DNA of 64,000 bases from Chlorella sorokiniana (Eukaryota; Chlorophyta; Trebouxiophyceae; Chlorellales; Chlorellaceae), in contig CP084615.1 of NCBI GenBank assembly GCA_025917655.1, positions 558,001 to 622,000 of the forward strand. Direction: 5' to 3'. Every line of letters starts with the position of its first letter. Positions within the stretch are counted from its first letter, which is position 1. The position numbers and the translations under genes were made by a program. Positions 16,977 to 27,777 of the stretch are shown piece by piece. The notes below the pieces were generated by a model, which was given only the letters and a program-made list of their open reading frames with translations, ran no database searches and was not told the origin of the DNA.

Positions 16977-18287
16977 TCACGGAGCAAAGCTGAGCTCGCC
17001 CACGGTGGCCACCTCCTCCTCTTCTGGCCGTGTGTACATGCCAAAGTCGCGGCGAGCAGGGGTGGCGCAGCACTGGTTGTCGGCGGAGGCGCGCACAGCC
17101 TGGTCAAACGCGCGCACGCCAGGGGTGGACACGGCCGCGGAAGGGTTGGCGTCGCAGCCGCACACGTCGGCGCAGTATTGCACCACTGTGCGGGTGGCCG
17201 CGTCAGTGAACCGCATGAAGGGGGCGCCGCACTGCCCGGCGGCTGCCTGCTGCCTGCAAGACATGGGTCCGCAGCGGCCCCTGGAAGCCTCTGCACACAG
17301 GGGGTAGGACCCTGGCACGGGGAAGCATGTCCACGGCTTCGCAGGTGCGACAGGTGTCGCCATGACAGACGCGAACCCGCCCTGCTGGGTCGTCTTGCTC
17401 CAGGCCTGCACGCTGAAGGCGTACGTCACGCCGTTGTCCAGCTTGCTGATTGTTGCACAGGCGCCGGTGTTGAAACGGAGGATCGACGGGTTTGAGCGCT
17501 GGGGTCCTGCGCAGCAGAGGTGGGTTGCGTGCGAAGCGTGAGCTGGCGGCCCGGCACAGCTGGAGCGAAGCATAGCGGGGCAGCCATACTGGAATCCCCC
17601 GCGCATCTCCACCCCTTTACTCACATTGGCGATGCGGACGGCAACCCGCCACTGGTCAACACAGCCGTTCACAGTCGGGGGCCCCCAGCACAGGGTGACG
17701 TTGCGGTCGCCGGCGGTGGCGGACAGGTTGGTTGGTGCGGATGGGGTCTGCTGGGGGTTGCAGGCAGCGCGGGCCGTCGCCACCACCACTGCCTCGCCGC
17801 CGCCGTTGAAGCGTGCGGAGAAGGCCTGCAGAGGTTGAGGGGTGAGGATTGTATGAGGGAGGGGTGCTGAAGGTGCGCACGCAGCACAGGCAGGCGCATA
17901 GCCGCAGCCCCATGGCGGCTGGCGGCAGCAACCACCCAGACACTCTTGGGATTCCTCACCTTGACGAAGAAGCGGTACTGCTGGCCGTTCTCCAGGCCGC
18001 TGATGCTCACGCTGAATTGGGGGTGCGCTGCTGCTGCGGCGCAAAGCGCTTGGTGCCGTCCACGCCACTATGTTGATTTCGTATGTGGTCACGCAGGCTC
18101 CGTTGGCAGGCTTGTCCCAGCTCAAACGCATGCTGCCGTCCGGCTGGGGCTCAGCCCGGAGGTTGGATGGTGGCGCCGGGGGTACATCGAGGCAACCTGG
18201 CCCACCCACCAGCCTTACTTCCTGACCCGCGGCAAGCGTTGCCAGCAGGGTGAGGAGCAGCGCGGTTGGTAGCCCGCGCCCAGCCAT
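16977..18287 (-). CDS. Secreted fibronectin type III protein with Cys-rich tail, copy B
   Basis: Exons 18287-17960, 17825-17625 and 17506-16977; same domain order as copy A (signal peptide, two FN3 modules, Cys-rich tail). One substitution is visible in the tail (GMYTRPEEEE against GMYTQPEEEE). Unlike copy A, it has lost one C near 18062 and another near 17505, as well as sharing the slip near 18016. By chance the changed frames make one unbroken 436-codon frame across both introns, but that reading loses the FN3 sequence between about residues 75 and 155, so the spliced model is preferred. The indels are either assembly errors or the first decay of a redundant copy. Confidence 0.72.
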   Translation of the reverse strand: MAGRGLPTALLLTLLATLAAGQEVRLVGGPGCLDVPPAPPSNLRAEPQPDGSMRLSWDKPANGACVTTYEINIVAWTAPSALRRSSSAPPIQREHQRPGERPAVPLLRQGEESQECLGGCCRQPPWGCGYAPACAACAPSAPLPHTILTPQPLQAFSARFNGGGEAVVVATARAACNPQQTPSAPTNLSATAGDRNVTLCWGPPTVNGCVDQWRVAVRIANVSKGVEMRGGFQYGCPAMLRSSCAGPPAHASHATHLCCAGPQRSNPSILRFNTGACATISKLDNGVTYAFSVQAWSKTTQQGGFASVMATPVAPAKPWTCFPVPGSYPLCAEASRGRCGPMSCRQQAAAGQCGAPFMRFTDAATRTVVQYCADVCGCDANPSAAVSTPGVRAFDQAVRASADNQCCATPARRDFGMYTRPEEEEVATVGELSFAP

Positions 18288-18744
18288 GCTTGCTGCTTAA
18301 GAATGGCCCGGGTGAAGGAGAACTGCAAGCAAAAGGAGGGCGCCTATAAGGGATAGGCAAACAGCTCTGCTTCATAAACAGTGCAGCAGGCGGCACGCAG
18401 GCGGCAGTGGAGCGGAGCGGCCAAGAGGGCGGGCACACTTGCCTGATAGCTTGACTGAATGCGTTGGCTGTCAGTTTGCTGCAAGAAGTGCCCTGGGCGC
18501 CAGTGCTCACACGACTTACACAAGTGCGAGAGCAAGGGAGGCAAGGCTCCTTTTGTAGCAGGTGAGTGCGGCATGCGTGGCGAACGTGTGGGAACATGTG
18601 AGAAGGCAGAAGTTGATCGGAAGGAGCCCAAGGGCGATTCTTGGGGGAGCCGAAGCTGACGTGGGAAGCGCTCGCGCCTGAATGGGGCGTTCAGCAGAGT
18701 AGGGCCTCAGTTCCCCGAGCTGCTTCAACCTGATTTCCCCGAGG

Positions 18745-19766
18745 ATGAGAGGCCGCATTCTGCTCTGCCTGGCAGGCAAGCGGAGGGCTGCGACCGCCTT
18801 GCCGCTGCCGCCACCATTTCCTTGTGGCGTGTTCTCAAGCCATTGCGCGTTTTGCTTGCCTGTCGAACACCACCTGCAGGTTTACTGCTGGTAGGAGCGG
18901 TAACTGCTCAGAATTGCGAGTGTACAACTACCGGTATGAGTGGCAACATTTTGACTTGGCGCATTGGATGTGCCGCTCACAGCGCTCCAGCCGACCTCGA
19001 AACGTACTGCATGGTGAGTCGTTTCTGCTCTGGAAACGTGTTTGGGGTTCAGTGAAAGATCTTGTCTGCCTCCTGAACGCTTCATGCAGGTGGTTTCGCC
19101 AGCCGCCTGCCCTGGCGCCACCCCCTCCGCCGCCTTCCCGGTGCGGCGTGGAAGGATTGCAGGCCAGATGGCCCCAATGGGCAGCAGAGCCGCAAGTTTG
19201 GGCCACACGACGACGGCGCCTCCACGGGCAGTTCTGCGAGCGCCAGCGCATCTGCACAAGCAATCAGCGGTGGCTCCTCGTGGTGGCCCTGGTCGGCGGG
19301 CAGCTCCAGCGCGTCAGCTGCGGCCACGTCGGCGGCCTCAGCTCAAGGCAGCATTGCGGCTGCTTACGCCAGCGCCGACGCGTCCTCTACCGCCGTCTGC
19401 GGGCTGGCGCAGTCGGTTGCGCAATCCAGCGCCAGCGCAACGGGCACCCTGGCGGCAGACCCGTGGGGCCAGCCGAACTCTGTGCAGCTGAGTGCAACTG
19501 CAATTGCTCAAGCGCAAGCTCTTGCCGCCTCCCCCGGCTGCCTCGGCTCCCGGCCTGCGTTTGGGTGCTCGTTCGCCTCTAGCCTAGCCCAAGCAGAGTC
19601 CAGCATGACCATCGGTGCATCGGCGCACGGCAACACAGTGCCAATCAGCGTCACCGCCACCGCTTCAGCGGTGGCCGAGGCAAGCGCCATCCTCAAGAAC
19701 CCGCTGTGCAAGGGCAGCGGTGGATACGCTGCCGCCGGGGCAGAGGCCAGCGCATACTCTGCATGA
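18745..19766 (+). CDS. Secreted Ser/Ala-rich protein with N-terminal Cys-rich domain
   Basis: Exons 18745-18775, 18880-19013 and 19090-19766. Exon 1 and exon 2 join across a GC donor (18776-18777) to make a clean signal peptide (MRGRILLCLAGLLLVGAV) ending before TAQNCEC. The first module is Cys-rich: NCECTTTGMSGNILTW, GCAAHSAPADLETYCM and VVSPAACPG, closing with FPGAAWKDC once one missing C near 19138 is allowed. The rest is low-complexity Ser/Ala/Gln (ASASASAQAISGGSSWW, SAQGSIAAAYASADASS), ending GAEASAYSA. The Cys module with FPG-x2-W-x2-C spacing recalls small extracellular modules of algal wall proteins, but no family is named with confidence. Likely secreted; function unknown. Confidence 0.7.
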
Positions 19767-19845
19767 CCGGGACACAACTCCTGGACAGCCCTTCTTTGTT
19801 TGTTTCTTTCTTTTTGTTCTTGCATGCCTTGCTGACATGTATCAA

Positions 19846-19850
19846 TGTAA
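19846..19850 (+). terminator. TGTAA poly(A) signal after Ser/Ala-rich gene
   Basis: TGTAA about 80 nt after the stop at 19766. The stretch 19767-20115 holds the facing 3' UTRs of this gene and HPRT and no other coding sequence that I can support. Confidence 0.5.
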
Positions 19851-20115
19851 GAGGATGAACCAGCTCATGCAGGCGCCTGCTGCAATGGCAGGCAGGCTTA
19901 TACAAGGGAGGAACCAAGAAAAGAATGGGGGCAGGAGTAAGGCAGGTGAAAGGAGGGTCAAGTTCACAGGTTCAAAACGGGTTTGGGGGTGCTCCAAAAT
20001 TTGGTCATACAACAAGGAGGGCGCGGCACAGGTTCAGGGTTCGAGGGGGAGAGGAGCAGCGCTGCTGCTCGCTACAGGCGGTGGTGACGTCGCTGTGAGC
20101 TTGCGTGCAAGGCGG

Positions 20116-21489
20116 TCACTGCGTCTTAGAGTAGCACTCTGGGCGAAGAACTCCCACGTATGGCAGGGAGCGGTACAGCTCTGCATAGTCCAGGCCGTAC
20201 CCCACCACAAACTTGTCCGGGACCTCGAAGCACAGGTAGTCCACGGCGCAGTCCACCTCGCGGCGGGCGGGCTTGCTCAGCAGGGAGGCCAGGGCAACCG
20301 AGGCGGCGCCCGCGGCGCGGAAGTGCTGCAGCAGCGCGGCGGCGGTGCGCCCCGTGTCCACGATGTCTTCCACCTGTTCAACAGGGGGAAACAGCAGGGA
20401 GTGTGAAAGAGCAGGTAAAAAGGAGGAGTCGGCGGCAGGCCAGTGATCAGAAGGCAGCGTGTGCGGGGCAGGCATGGGCGGTGCGCAAGAGAGAGGGTGG
20501 GTTGGTTTGCGTGGGGGGATGTGACCCTTTGGTTAGTGAACACGCGCAGGTGGGTCTGCGCGCGTCGTCCGTGGGTACAGGCCGCGGTTTGGGGTAGCCG
20601 GGGTGTCAAGCCCGGCCCCGCTCGCTCTGGGCAACGGAAGCAGAGGACACCCGCCATGGAGGCCCCGCCGCGCTGCCGCCGCGGGACCCCGCCACCGCCA
20701 ACCCCCCGTCCGGCAGGAGCGGGGGAGGCCGCGTGAGCGGGCCGCGGGCGGCAGGCGTTGAGTGCGGGGGCGGGGTCACAGGCATGTGTTGCCCATGGGT
20801 GCAGTGCAAGCGGAGAGCATTGGAAACTAGGGAAAGGACGGACGGATGGGCTCAAAGGGAGCTCAAAACGGCCCCGCTCACCAGCAGCACGTGGCGCCCC
20901 TCGACGTTGGGGCCGCCCACTGGCTGCACCGCCACCTTGCCGCTGCTCACGGTTGCCAGGCCGTACGACGAGGCCCGCACAAACTCCAGCTGCAGGCCGT
21001 CGGGGTGGGCTCCATCGCCCGCACCAGGTCGCTCATGAAAATCACCGCGCCCTTCAGGGTGCCCACCACCAGGGGAGCCTTGTCCGCATAGTCTGCAGCG
21101 ATCTGCCTGCACACGAGGAAGCAGGTGAAGCGAGAGGGTGAGGAATGGGAGCAGACGAGGGCGGCGGCGGCGGACCACGCGATGCATGTCCAGTTGGGGG
21201 GCGGGCTACGCATGCGCTACCGTCTGCGCAGCATCGTGTGTGGCGAGCGCTACTGCATGTGGCAGGCCAGCACTGCTGGTGTTGCCGGAGCGCTGGTGAT
21301 GGGAGCACACCTGCCGACCTCCTGCACCCGTTCCTGGATGCCCTCCCGCGTCAAAAGAACCTCGTCAATATCTGGATGTGCTTGCACAACCATGCTGCCG
21401 CAGAGCCGCCGGGTTCTCGGCACATGCCGAGCCCTGCCCAGGGCCGACCTGGGCAGCGACGTGGGCGTTAATCTGGCAACGACTAACAT
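20116..21489 (-). CDS. HPRT: Hypoxanthine(-guanine) phosphoribosyltransferase
   Basis: Purine salvage: transfers phosphoribose from PRPP to hypoxanthine or guanine. Exons 21489-21311, 21106-20882 and 20373-20116. Conserved landmarks are [18 protein letters not shown], then [18 protein letters not shown] (flexible-loop entry), [30 protein letters not shown] (the PRPP-binding motif formed across the 20881-20374 intron), [20 protein letters not shown] and [11 protein letters not shown] one-base slip in a C run near 21010 is needed between MEPTP and DGLQLEF. The ATG at 21489 adds an Arg/Ser-rich leader ([16 protein letters not shown]); the in-frame ATG at 21393 would give a normal cytosolic start. 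Either start is possible. Confidence 0.9.
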
Positions 21490-21877
21490 GTCACATCAAG
21501 GTCTGCAGCGCACTGGGGCGGCCAATGCGTAACCCAATGTGCATTCCGGTTCCAAGCCTTTCTAAGAGCCGCCATGGACTCGGACGGCATTACTTGACTG
21601 TCACTTAGCATTCTGGTGACTGTCTCAACTTAGATTGCGTGCCCAAAGTCTGTCTGAAACACCCCCAGGTTGCGGGCCACTCCCTTCCGTGAGCTCCACT
21701 ACATTCTGGCCCCTGAAGGCTGGTCGAAGCACCTAGGTGAACAAGCTGATCTCACGCAAGCGGTCTTTGCAGCGCTTCGAGCGACAGTCGGCAAGTCCTG
21801 CCGCCGTCGCCGCCGCCTGCTGCAGTGCCCGACTGCCAGGTGGCTTGCTGCCGTCCTGCCGCAGACACCCCCACACC
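21490..21877. promoter_or_regulatory. Divergent promoter region, HPRT (-) / REI1-like (+)
   Basis: Only about 390 nt separate the two start codons (480 if HPRT starts at 21393), so 5' UTRs and core promoters must overlap or share elements. No specific motif is claimed. Confidence 0.5.
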
Positions 21878-22679
21878 ATGGAGGCGCAGCAGCAGGACGG
21901 GTTGTACTGCAGCACGGCAGGCACGTACTTCTCGAGCAAGCAGGACCTGGAGGATCACTACCGCTCCGACTTCCACAGGTGCTGGGCCGTTGCTGAGCGT
22001 TGGGGCCGCACTTGTTGGCGGCTGACGCTGCCCTCCTTGGTGCTTGGGAGTGCTTGCGAGAGCCCTTGAGGCAGTACTTTCTGTTTCTCCCGATGGGTTT
22101 GAAGCGAATGCTGCCCGCCGTGCTCTCACCCCCTGCACGATTTTGATGCGGCACCCCGCTCGCCCCTCCCTGCTGCCCACACCCACTCTGCTGCCCCCGC
22201 GTGCTGTGGCCACACGCAGGTACAACCTTAAGCGCAAAATCGCTGGCCTGCCCCCCGTCACACGCGAGTGGTACGAGGCGCGCAAGGCGCAGCTCGTGGC
22301 CAGCGCTGCCAGCCCCGTGCAGCGCGTCTGGTTTGACCCGCTGACCAAGCGCAAGTTCTACAGTGAAAACACGTACCAAGCTTTCGCGCGGTGAGGCAAG
22401 GCATGGGCGGCCTGTTTTACGCTGCTTTAGGATTGGTGGTATCAGTCCTTGCAAGCCTCACGGCACGCTGCCTGCAGCAGTTTGCCACAGCAGTTGTGGA
22501 ACACACACTGTGCGGTTGTGGCTTGGAGTGGCAGCGGGTTGTGCATCGCTTGAGCAGGTCACTCCTTGTTGCCCTGCCTGCAGCTCGAAAAAGTACCAGG
22601 ATCTCGTGAAGAAGAGCGGGCAGCCGGCCCCAGCCCCCATCGTCACCCTACGCAAGGTGGAGGAGGTCGGCGGCGCCGC

Positions 22680-22718
<39 letters not shown>

Positions 22719-24672
22719 CAAGGCAGCAGGCTTCACCGTCAAACCTGCGGTCAAGTCGTCGCCGGCGGCAGCAGCAGCGGCGGAGCAGCCAGGGGAGGCG
22801 GCGAGCGGGGGCAGCGGAGAGGAGGAGGCCGATGAGGGCTCCGACTGGGAGACTGCCAGCGAGGAGGAAATGGCCACCGACGCACAGGTGCGCAGATGCA
22901 TTTGCAGGGGGTGCACACGTCTGCTGCACTGCGCAGGAGCTGGTGTGCGCTTTGAAGGCCCCCGAGCCCGGCAGCGCCACGCGCCGCCAGCCGAACCTTG
23001 CCGCTCCAGGGCTGGCGCGTGCCCCGCCGCCTCCCTTTCCCGGCAGTTTTGCCGTGCAGCAGCCCTTCTCGTCACTGTGCTCCCGTCACTTGTGGGAACT
23101 TCTCACGCACCCCCTTGTCCTTCCCTTCCTTGGTTTCCTTTGCTCTATTCCCAGTGGGAGGAGTGGGATGTGCGTCGCAGCCTGTTTGACAACCACGTGA
23201 GCACGTCGCTGGAGACCAACCTCGAGTACATGTTCAAGCAGTTCGGCTTCTACTTTCCAGACGCGCAGTACCTTGCCGACCCCGAGGGCCTGCTCAAATA
23301 TTTGGTGAGCCGGATGCATCGTTTGGGCTGTTCGTGGCAAGAGGCCGCAGCAGGGTGGGAGGGCAGCGCCGTGCTTCGCTCCTGCGCGCCATCGTGCCAG
23401 CCTGCCCGCGCCTGCCTGGCTGACCCTTGCTTCCCGGGCCGCCTCGGCGCGCGTCCTGCTGCCAGGGCGCCAAGCTGCAGTACGGCCACGTCCCGCTGTA
23501 CGAGTCGGGCGACAACCCCAACGCCAAGCAGTTTGCGTCGCTGCACGCAGTGCAGGTGGGGTGTGTTGCCTGCGCCTCTGCCGTGTGCTGCCGCACCAGC
23601 GCCCCCGCTCTGCAGGGCTTCCCGCCACATTGTCCTCCCCGGCTTCCCGACAGCTGTGCTCCATTTAGCCATGCCTCTCCACGGTCATTTTTGCCTCCTT
23701 TCCTTACCATCCCGCCTCGTTGCTGTGTCCCCCAACCCTGTTCCTGTCGAATCCTTTCCCGATCCTGCTCCCTCTTCCTGTCTGCATCATCCCCCCCCTC
23801 CCCCGTTGCACAGCGCCATATGGTTGACACCAACCAGTGCAAGCTGCTGTACGATGACAACGAGGATGAGTATGCCGACTACTACGATTGGGAGGAGGAG
23901 GACGAGAACGAGGGGGATGAGGAGATGGCGCAGGGTGAGACAGGAACAAGAGGGGGTAGCAGAGCCGATGGTCGGGGTGGGCTGGCGGCCACGGACCGCT
24001 GAGGGCGCCCTGGGTGCACCTGGTAGCCCGTCCTCTGGTGGCTGTATGCACCCATTTCTTCACTGTATCTTTCCCACCTGCCAGGTCTTTTATCTCCTCC
24101 TGCTTCCCGTGCAGCTGGCGCCCTGATTGTCTCGCCGGCGGAGGCAGCCGCCTCAGCGAGCTACGAGCTGGTGGTGGGCGGCGGCGGCGGCAGCGGCGGC
24201 GGCGGCGGCGGCGGCAAGATCCTGGGCAGCCGCGAGTTTGCGCGCTACTACCGCCAGCGCCCGCGCCTGGGCGACGCGCGCGCCTCGGTGCAGGCTGCCA
24301 CGGTGCAGGCGCAGTACCGACGGCTGGCGGTGCCCCTGCTGGTGGGTGGGCGTGTTGATTTTTGCTTCGCGGGTGTTGGCTGGGCCCCTCTGGCAGCGTT
24401 TGTGTGCCACTCCCCCTCCCCGCGTGATGAAACCTCGCTCCCTCATGTTCCTGTGATGTTGGTGCTTTCGTCCTGAGCCTCTCCCCCACCTGCTGATCTG
24501 GTCTATCGGCGTGCTGGGCTGCCTCGCCATGCAGGAGGGCGCCGGCCCGCTGGAGAGCATCGTGGAGAAGAAGCGGCAGAAGCGCGCGCAGCTCAAGGCG
24601 GAGCGGCTGCGGGGCAAGATGGCGGACAACTATGCCGTCATCCACAAGCTGCCCAAGAACGTGCCGTATTGA
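21878..24672 (+). CDS. REI1: REI1/ZNF622-type pre-60S biogenesis factor with degenerate zinc fingers
   Basis: Cytoplasmic late 60S maturation factor family (REI1/REH1, ZNF622). Exons 21878-21978, 22220-22390, 22584-22887, 23155-23304, 23466-23555, 23814-23934, 24115-24341 and 24535-24672, all GT-AG, with no frame slip. Hallmarks: HYRSDFHRYNLKRKIAGLPP, the FYFPDAQYLADPEGLLKYL box, AVQRHMVDTNQCKLLYDD, an acidic DEYADYYDWEEEDENEGDEE stretch, and the C-terminal REFARYYRQR and EKKRQKRAQLKAERLRGKM. A Gln run (CAG repeat, 22681-22716) and a Gly run (24177-24216) lie in linkers. Unusually, most Cys/His zinc ligands are absent: CSTA for CxxC in finger 1, and no Cys pairs in the other fingers. Family is certain from the flanking motifs. 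Confidence 0.93.
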
Positions 24673-24808
24673 GGCCGAGGGTCCTGCCAGGCTGCGGGGG
24701 TGCGCCAAGGCGCCCACCTCTGCACGCGCAGCTGCGTTCAGTGGGCGGCGGCTCTGTCCTGCACCTCTTTGCGTGCAGCATGCGTTACAGCATGCCACTG
24801 CCCAATGA

Positions 24809-24813
24809 TGTAA
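24809..24813 (+). terminator. TGTAA poly(A) signal after REI1-like gene
   Basis: TGTAA about 137 nt after the stop. The remaining intergenic DNA to 25255 shows no supported exon. Confidence 0.5.
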
Positions 24814-25255
24814 GGGCCTGAGCAGCGCCTTTTGCCTGCCTCCACAACCAGGCTTGAAGCGCCGCGTACTTCGGTGCCGCAGAACGACAGAGGGTCATGA
24901 TTGGGCTGCCCGTCGCTCCCGATCACGTTTGCTGCCCATCATCCGCTTCGAGATACTCGTTTCAATCTCTGTAACAGCTATCAGGCCGCGCAGGCGCCGG
25001 CTGACACCCCTGATTTTGATCGGCACAGGTGCAGAGTTGCGGGGCGTTGTTCCTCGGCATATACTCTTCGCCCAAGCTTGGTTGGCGCGCCGACAGGTAA
25101 GCTTGCAAGCCCCGCTCCGCTGCGGGCCCTCCCTGGGTGCGTCTGCTGGCGCTTAGCAGGCGCAATGAAAATGATTGACACCCAAATCGACACCTGGCGA
25201 TGCCAGTGCCTGTGATGTCTTGACGCTGGCGCTCCCGCCCGCCACCGTCGCCAGG

Positions 25256-27341
25256 ATGGTGCGCTTCCACTGGCCCGTGGAGGGCGGCCATTCCGCCTGG
25301 GTGCCCATTGGCGGCATGAAGGTGGATGAGAAGGCGGGGGTGCGGCACATCACGCTCGACATGGAGGTGAGCAGGGGGAGCGGGTGCGCCCAGCAGCGCC
25401 TTTGGATCAGGCCGCCGCTCAGTCCACCTCCCCTCTAGCCGCAGCCCGGCCAAAACGGCACCCAGCTTCCCAGCAAACGCTGCACGGGTTCAACATGCTC
25501 CCCAACCCCGCCCCCCATTCCTCGCGGCAGTTGGCGGGCCAGAACGAGACGGTGATGAGCCTGCTGACGGTGCCCTCAGCCTACCTGGACGCCTCCAAAG
25601 TGAGGCCCCTGGGGGTCGTGCTGGCGCACGGCGGCGACGCCGAGGCCAGCTGGCGCGGCCCGCTGCTGGAGCCCCTGGCCTGCGCGTTGGCGGCGGCGGG
25701 CCACGTCGTCATGCGCTACTACTGCCCGCTCAAGGAGCAGCGGCGGCACCGCATCCTGGAGAAGGCGGCCGACGTGGCGGCGACGCCGCCCTACGCGCGC
25801 GCCGTGAAGCGCTGGGCGCTGGTGGGCTTCGACAACGGCGCGCGCATCGCAGCCGGCGGTGAGCGCTTCCCATGCCTGCACTCAACTTCCACAGGATCTT
25901 GGAGTTTTACTTGCCTGCTTGCAGTGTTGAGGCGCCCCACTGATCGGCTCCCCTGGGCTCCTCCGCTGCAGTGGCCGTCAAGGTGGCGCCCGCACCCCGC
26001 TGGCCGGCCTGGCCCTGCTCTCCTACCCCCTGCTGGACCCGCAGCCGCCGCCGCCAAAGCAGAAGCAGGGCGCGACGCCGCCCGCCGACTCCGGTGCGCA
26101 GGGCGGGTCCAGGGGCGCCGCTCGCCCCTTTGTGTCGACTGCCTCTTGCACGTGCCATGAACAGACGGGCATGCAGACACTCTGCGTGGGGCGCTGCATG
26201 GAGCAGCAAGGCCATGGGGGGCCGGTCAGCAGAATTCCGCTCCCCGCTGTTGCCCGCACAGCACAGGCACTACCTGTCCTGCCTGTCCTGCTGCAGTGGC
26301 CCCGCTGGCGAAGCTTGCCGACCTCCGCCTGCCCCTGTTCTTCCTGTGCGGCGAGTTTGACCGCCTCTGTCCTGGCGCCCGGCTCAAGGAGACGATCGGG
26401 GAGGTGCTTGCGGGCTGCGACTCGCGGGTGGTGGTGCTGGAGGTGGGTGACGCTGGTTGTCGCCGCCCTGGTGCTGCTGCCCTGCGATTGAGGGGCGGCT
26501 GCGTGCTGCGCTTCCGGCCGCCGCAGCTTGTGGAGCTGCTGCTGGCTGCCGTCCCTCGCTGCGAGCAAGGCCACCACGTGGTGCTGCTTGTCGGGGCCTG
26601 CTTGCCACTTTCGCCGGCCAGCAGCGAGCCCTGCCCCTTCTGGCTGCCTGTCCTGCTGCAGGGCCTCAGCGGCCGCTTCTGCCAGCCGGGCAGCAAGGAG
26701 GTGGAGGAGGCTGTGGCGCAGCGTGTGGTGGGCCTGGTGCAGACGTTCCTGGCGGCGCTGCAGGACGGCTCCATGGCTTCCTGCCAGCTGCCCGCTGCCG
26801 CTGAGCTGGAGCCCTCCACGCGGCCCCTGCCGGATGTGCCGGAATCACCCAAACGGGAGGCTTCTCCAGAGGAGGAGGAGGAGGAAGAAGAGGAGCCGCC
26901 CCCGCCGCCGCGCCGGGGCGGCCCAGGCCGGGCGCGGCGGCCGCGGCGGCGCGCGCCCGCGGCGGCCGCCGCGCGACCTGCTGCGGCGGCGGCGCCGCCG
27001 CAGGGGGTGGTGACGGTGCTGGGGCCGCACGGGCAGCCCATGCTGGTGCCTGCGGGGCTGGCGGGCACACCGGTGCAGCAGCAGCAGCTGCTCATGATGC
27101 AGCAGCAGTTCATGGCCGCCCAGCTGCACAAGGCGCAGCAGCAGCACGCAGCGGGGGGCGGCGGCGCCCGCCCGTCACCATGGCGCAGCAGCAGATGCAG
27201 CAGATGCAGCAGATGCAGATGGCCATGCTGCAGGCGCAGATGGCGGCGGCGCAGGCGGCGGCGGCGCGGCCCGCCGCGGGCCCTGCCGCTGTGCCGGCTG
27301 CAGCGCAGCAGCCCGCCCCCATGGCTGTGGATCCCAAGTGA
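25256..27341 (+). CDS. TEX30/KANSL3-like alpha/beta-hydrolase-fold protein with Q/M-rich tail
   Basis: Exons 25256-25366, 25531-25858, 25972-26093, 26297-26442 and 26662-27341. The fold is shown by VRPLGVVLAHGGDAEASW, AAGHVVMRYYCPLKEQRR, the elbow LVGFDNGARIAAG, LAGLALLSYPLL and LPLFFLCGEFDRLCPG. These match the dienelactone-hydrolase-like domain of TEX30 and of KANSL3, a subunit of the NSL histone acetyltransferase complex. The usual nucleophile Ser of the elbow is Asp (GFDNG), so a scaffold role is likely. The tail is acidic, then Arg/Pro-rich ([18 protein letters not shown]), then Gln/Met-rich (MAQQQMQQMQQMQMAMLQ), ending MAVDPK. Frame slips near 25985 and 27168 are needed. The start at 25256 is the first ATG in a good context. 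Confidence 0.75.
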
Positions 27342-27540
27342 AGCAAACGACAGTTTTCCTCAGAATTTGCTTGCGCCCTGCTCATTTCTGCTCCCTGCCA
27401 TCGACGCTCACTCCCTGCAAGGCATCGCTGATGTTCGCAAGGCCTTGCCTGGCAGCTTGACCCGAACCGCTGAGCCAGAGCGTCCAAGTGACACAAAACG
27501 CATTGACACTGCTCCTGCCCACCACGGGCGACTAAGGTGG

Positions 27541-27545
27541 TTACA
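27541..27545 (-). terminator. TGTAA poly(A) signal after RPL8
   Basis: Minus-strand TGTAA about 235 nt after the RPL8 stop; the region 27342-27777 otherwise holds facing 3' flanks. Confidence 0.35.
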
Positions 27546-27777
27546 GACTGTATTCAATGTGCCACACAGCGTAGATGGCAGTGACGCACATTGCGTGTGT
27601 GTTGTTTCGCAACCGACAGGCTGGGCTGCCGGCCTGAAGGCGGGGCAGGCCGCGGCGGAGTTCCGCCTCGGGCCCATGCCCCGCCCTCCCTGCGCAATGC
27701 TGCGGGCCGGTGCCAGCCGCCGCCGTGGCCGGCGCGGCGCCGCAGCAGGCGCTCCTCTGAGCTGCGACAGCCGTCGC

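Larger units (their letters stand above)
15743..18573. repeat. Tandem segmental duplication, copy B
   Basis: Second unit, directly adjacent in the same orientation. Its left edge falls inside RING exon 4, so the RING gene copy here lacks its 3' part, while the FN3 gene copy is complete. Confidence 0.93.

Noticed and set aside
16977-18287. FN3 copy B as one intronless 436-codon gene
   Set aside because: The unbroken frame arises because a lost base shifts translation. The stretch at about residues 75-155 loses FN3 sequence, and the same introns are clear in copy A.
22363-24126. A very long open frame through the REI1-like exons and introns
   Set aside because: It reads introns as protein. 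Conserved family sequence appears only in the spliced exons, whose borders are good GT-AG sites.
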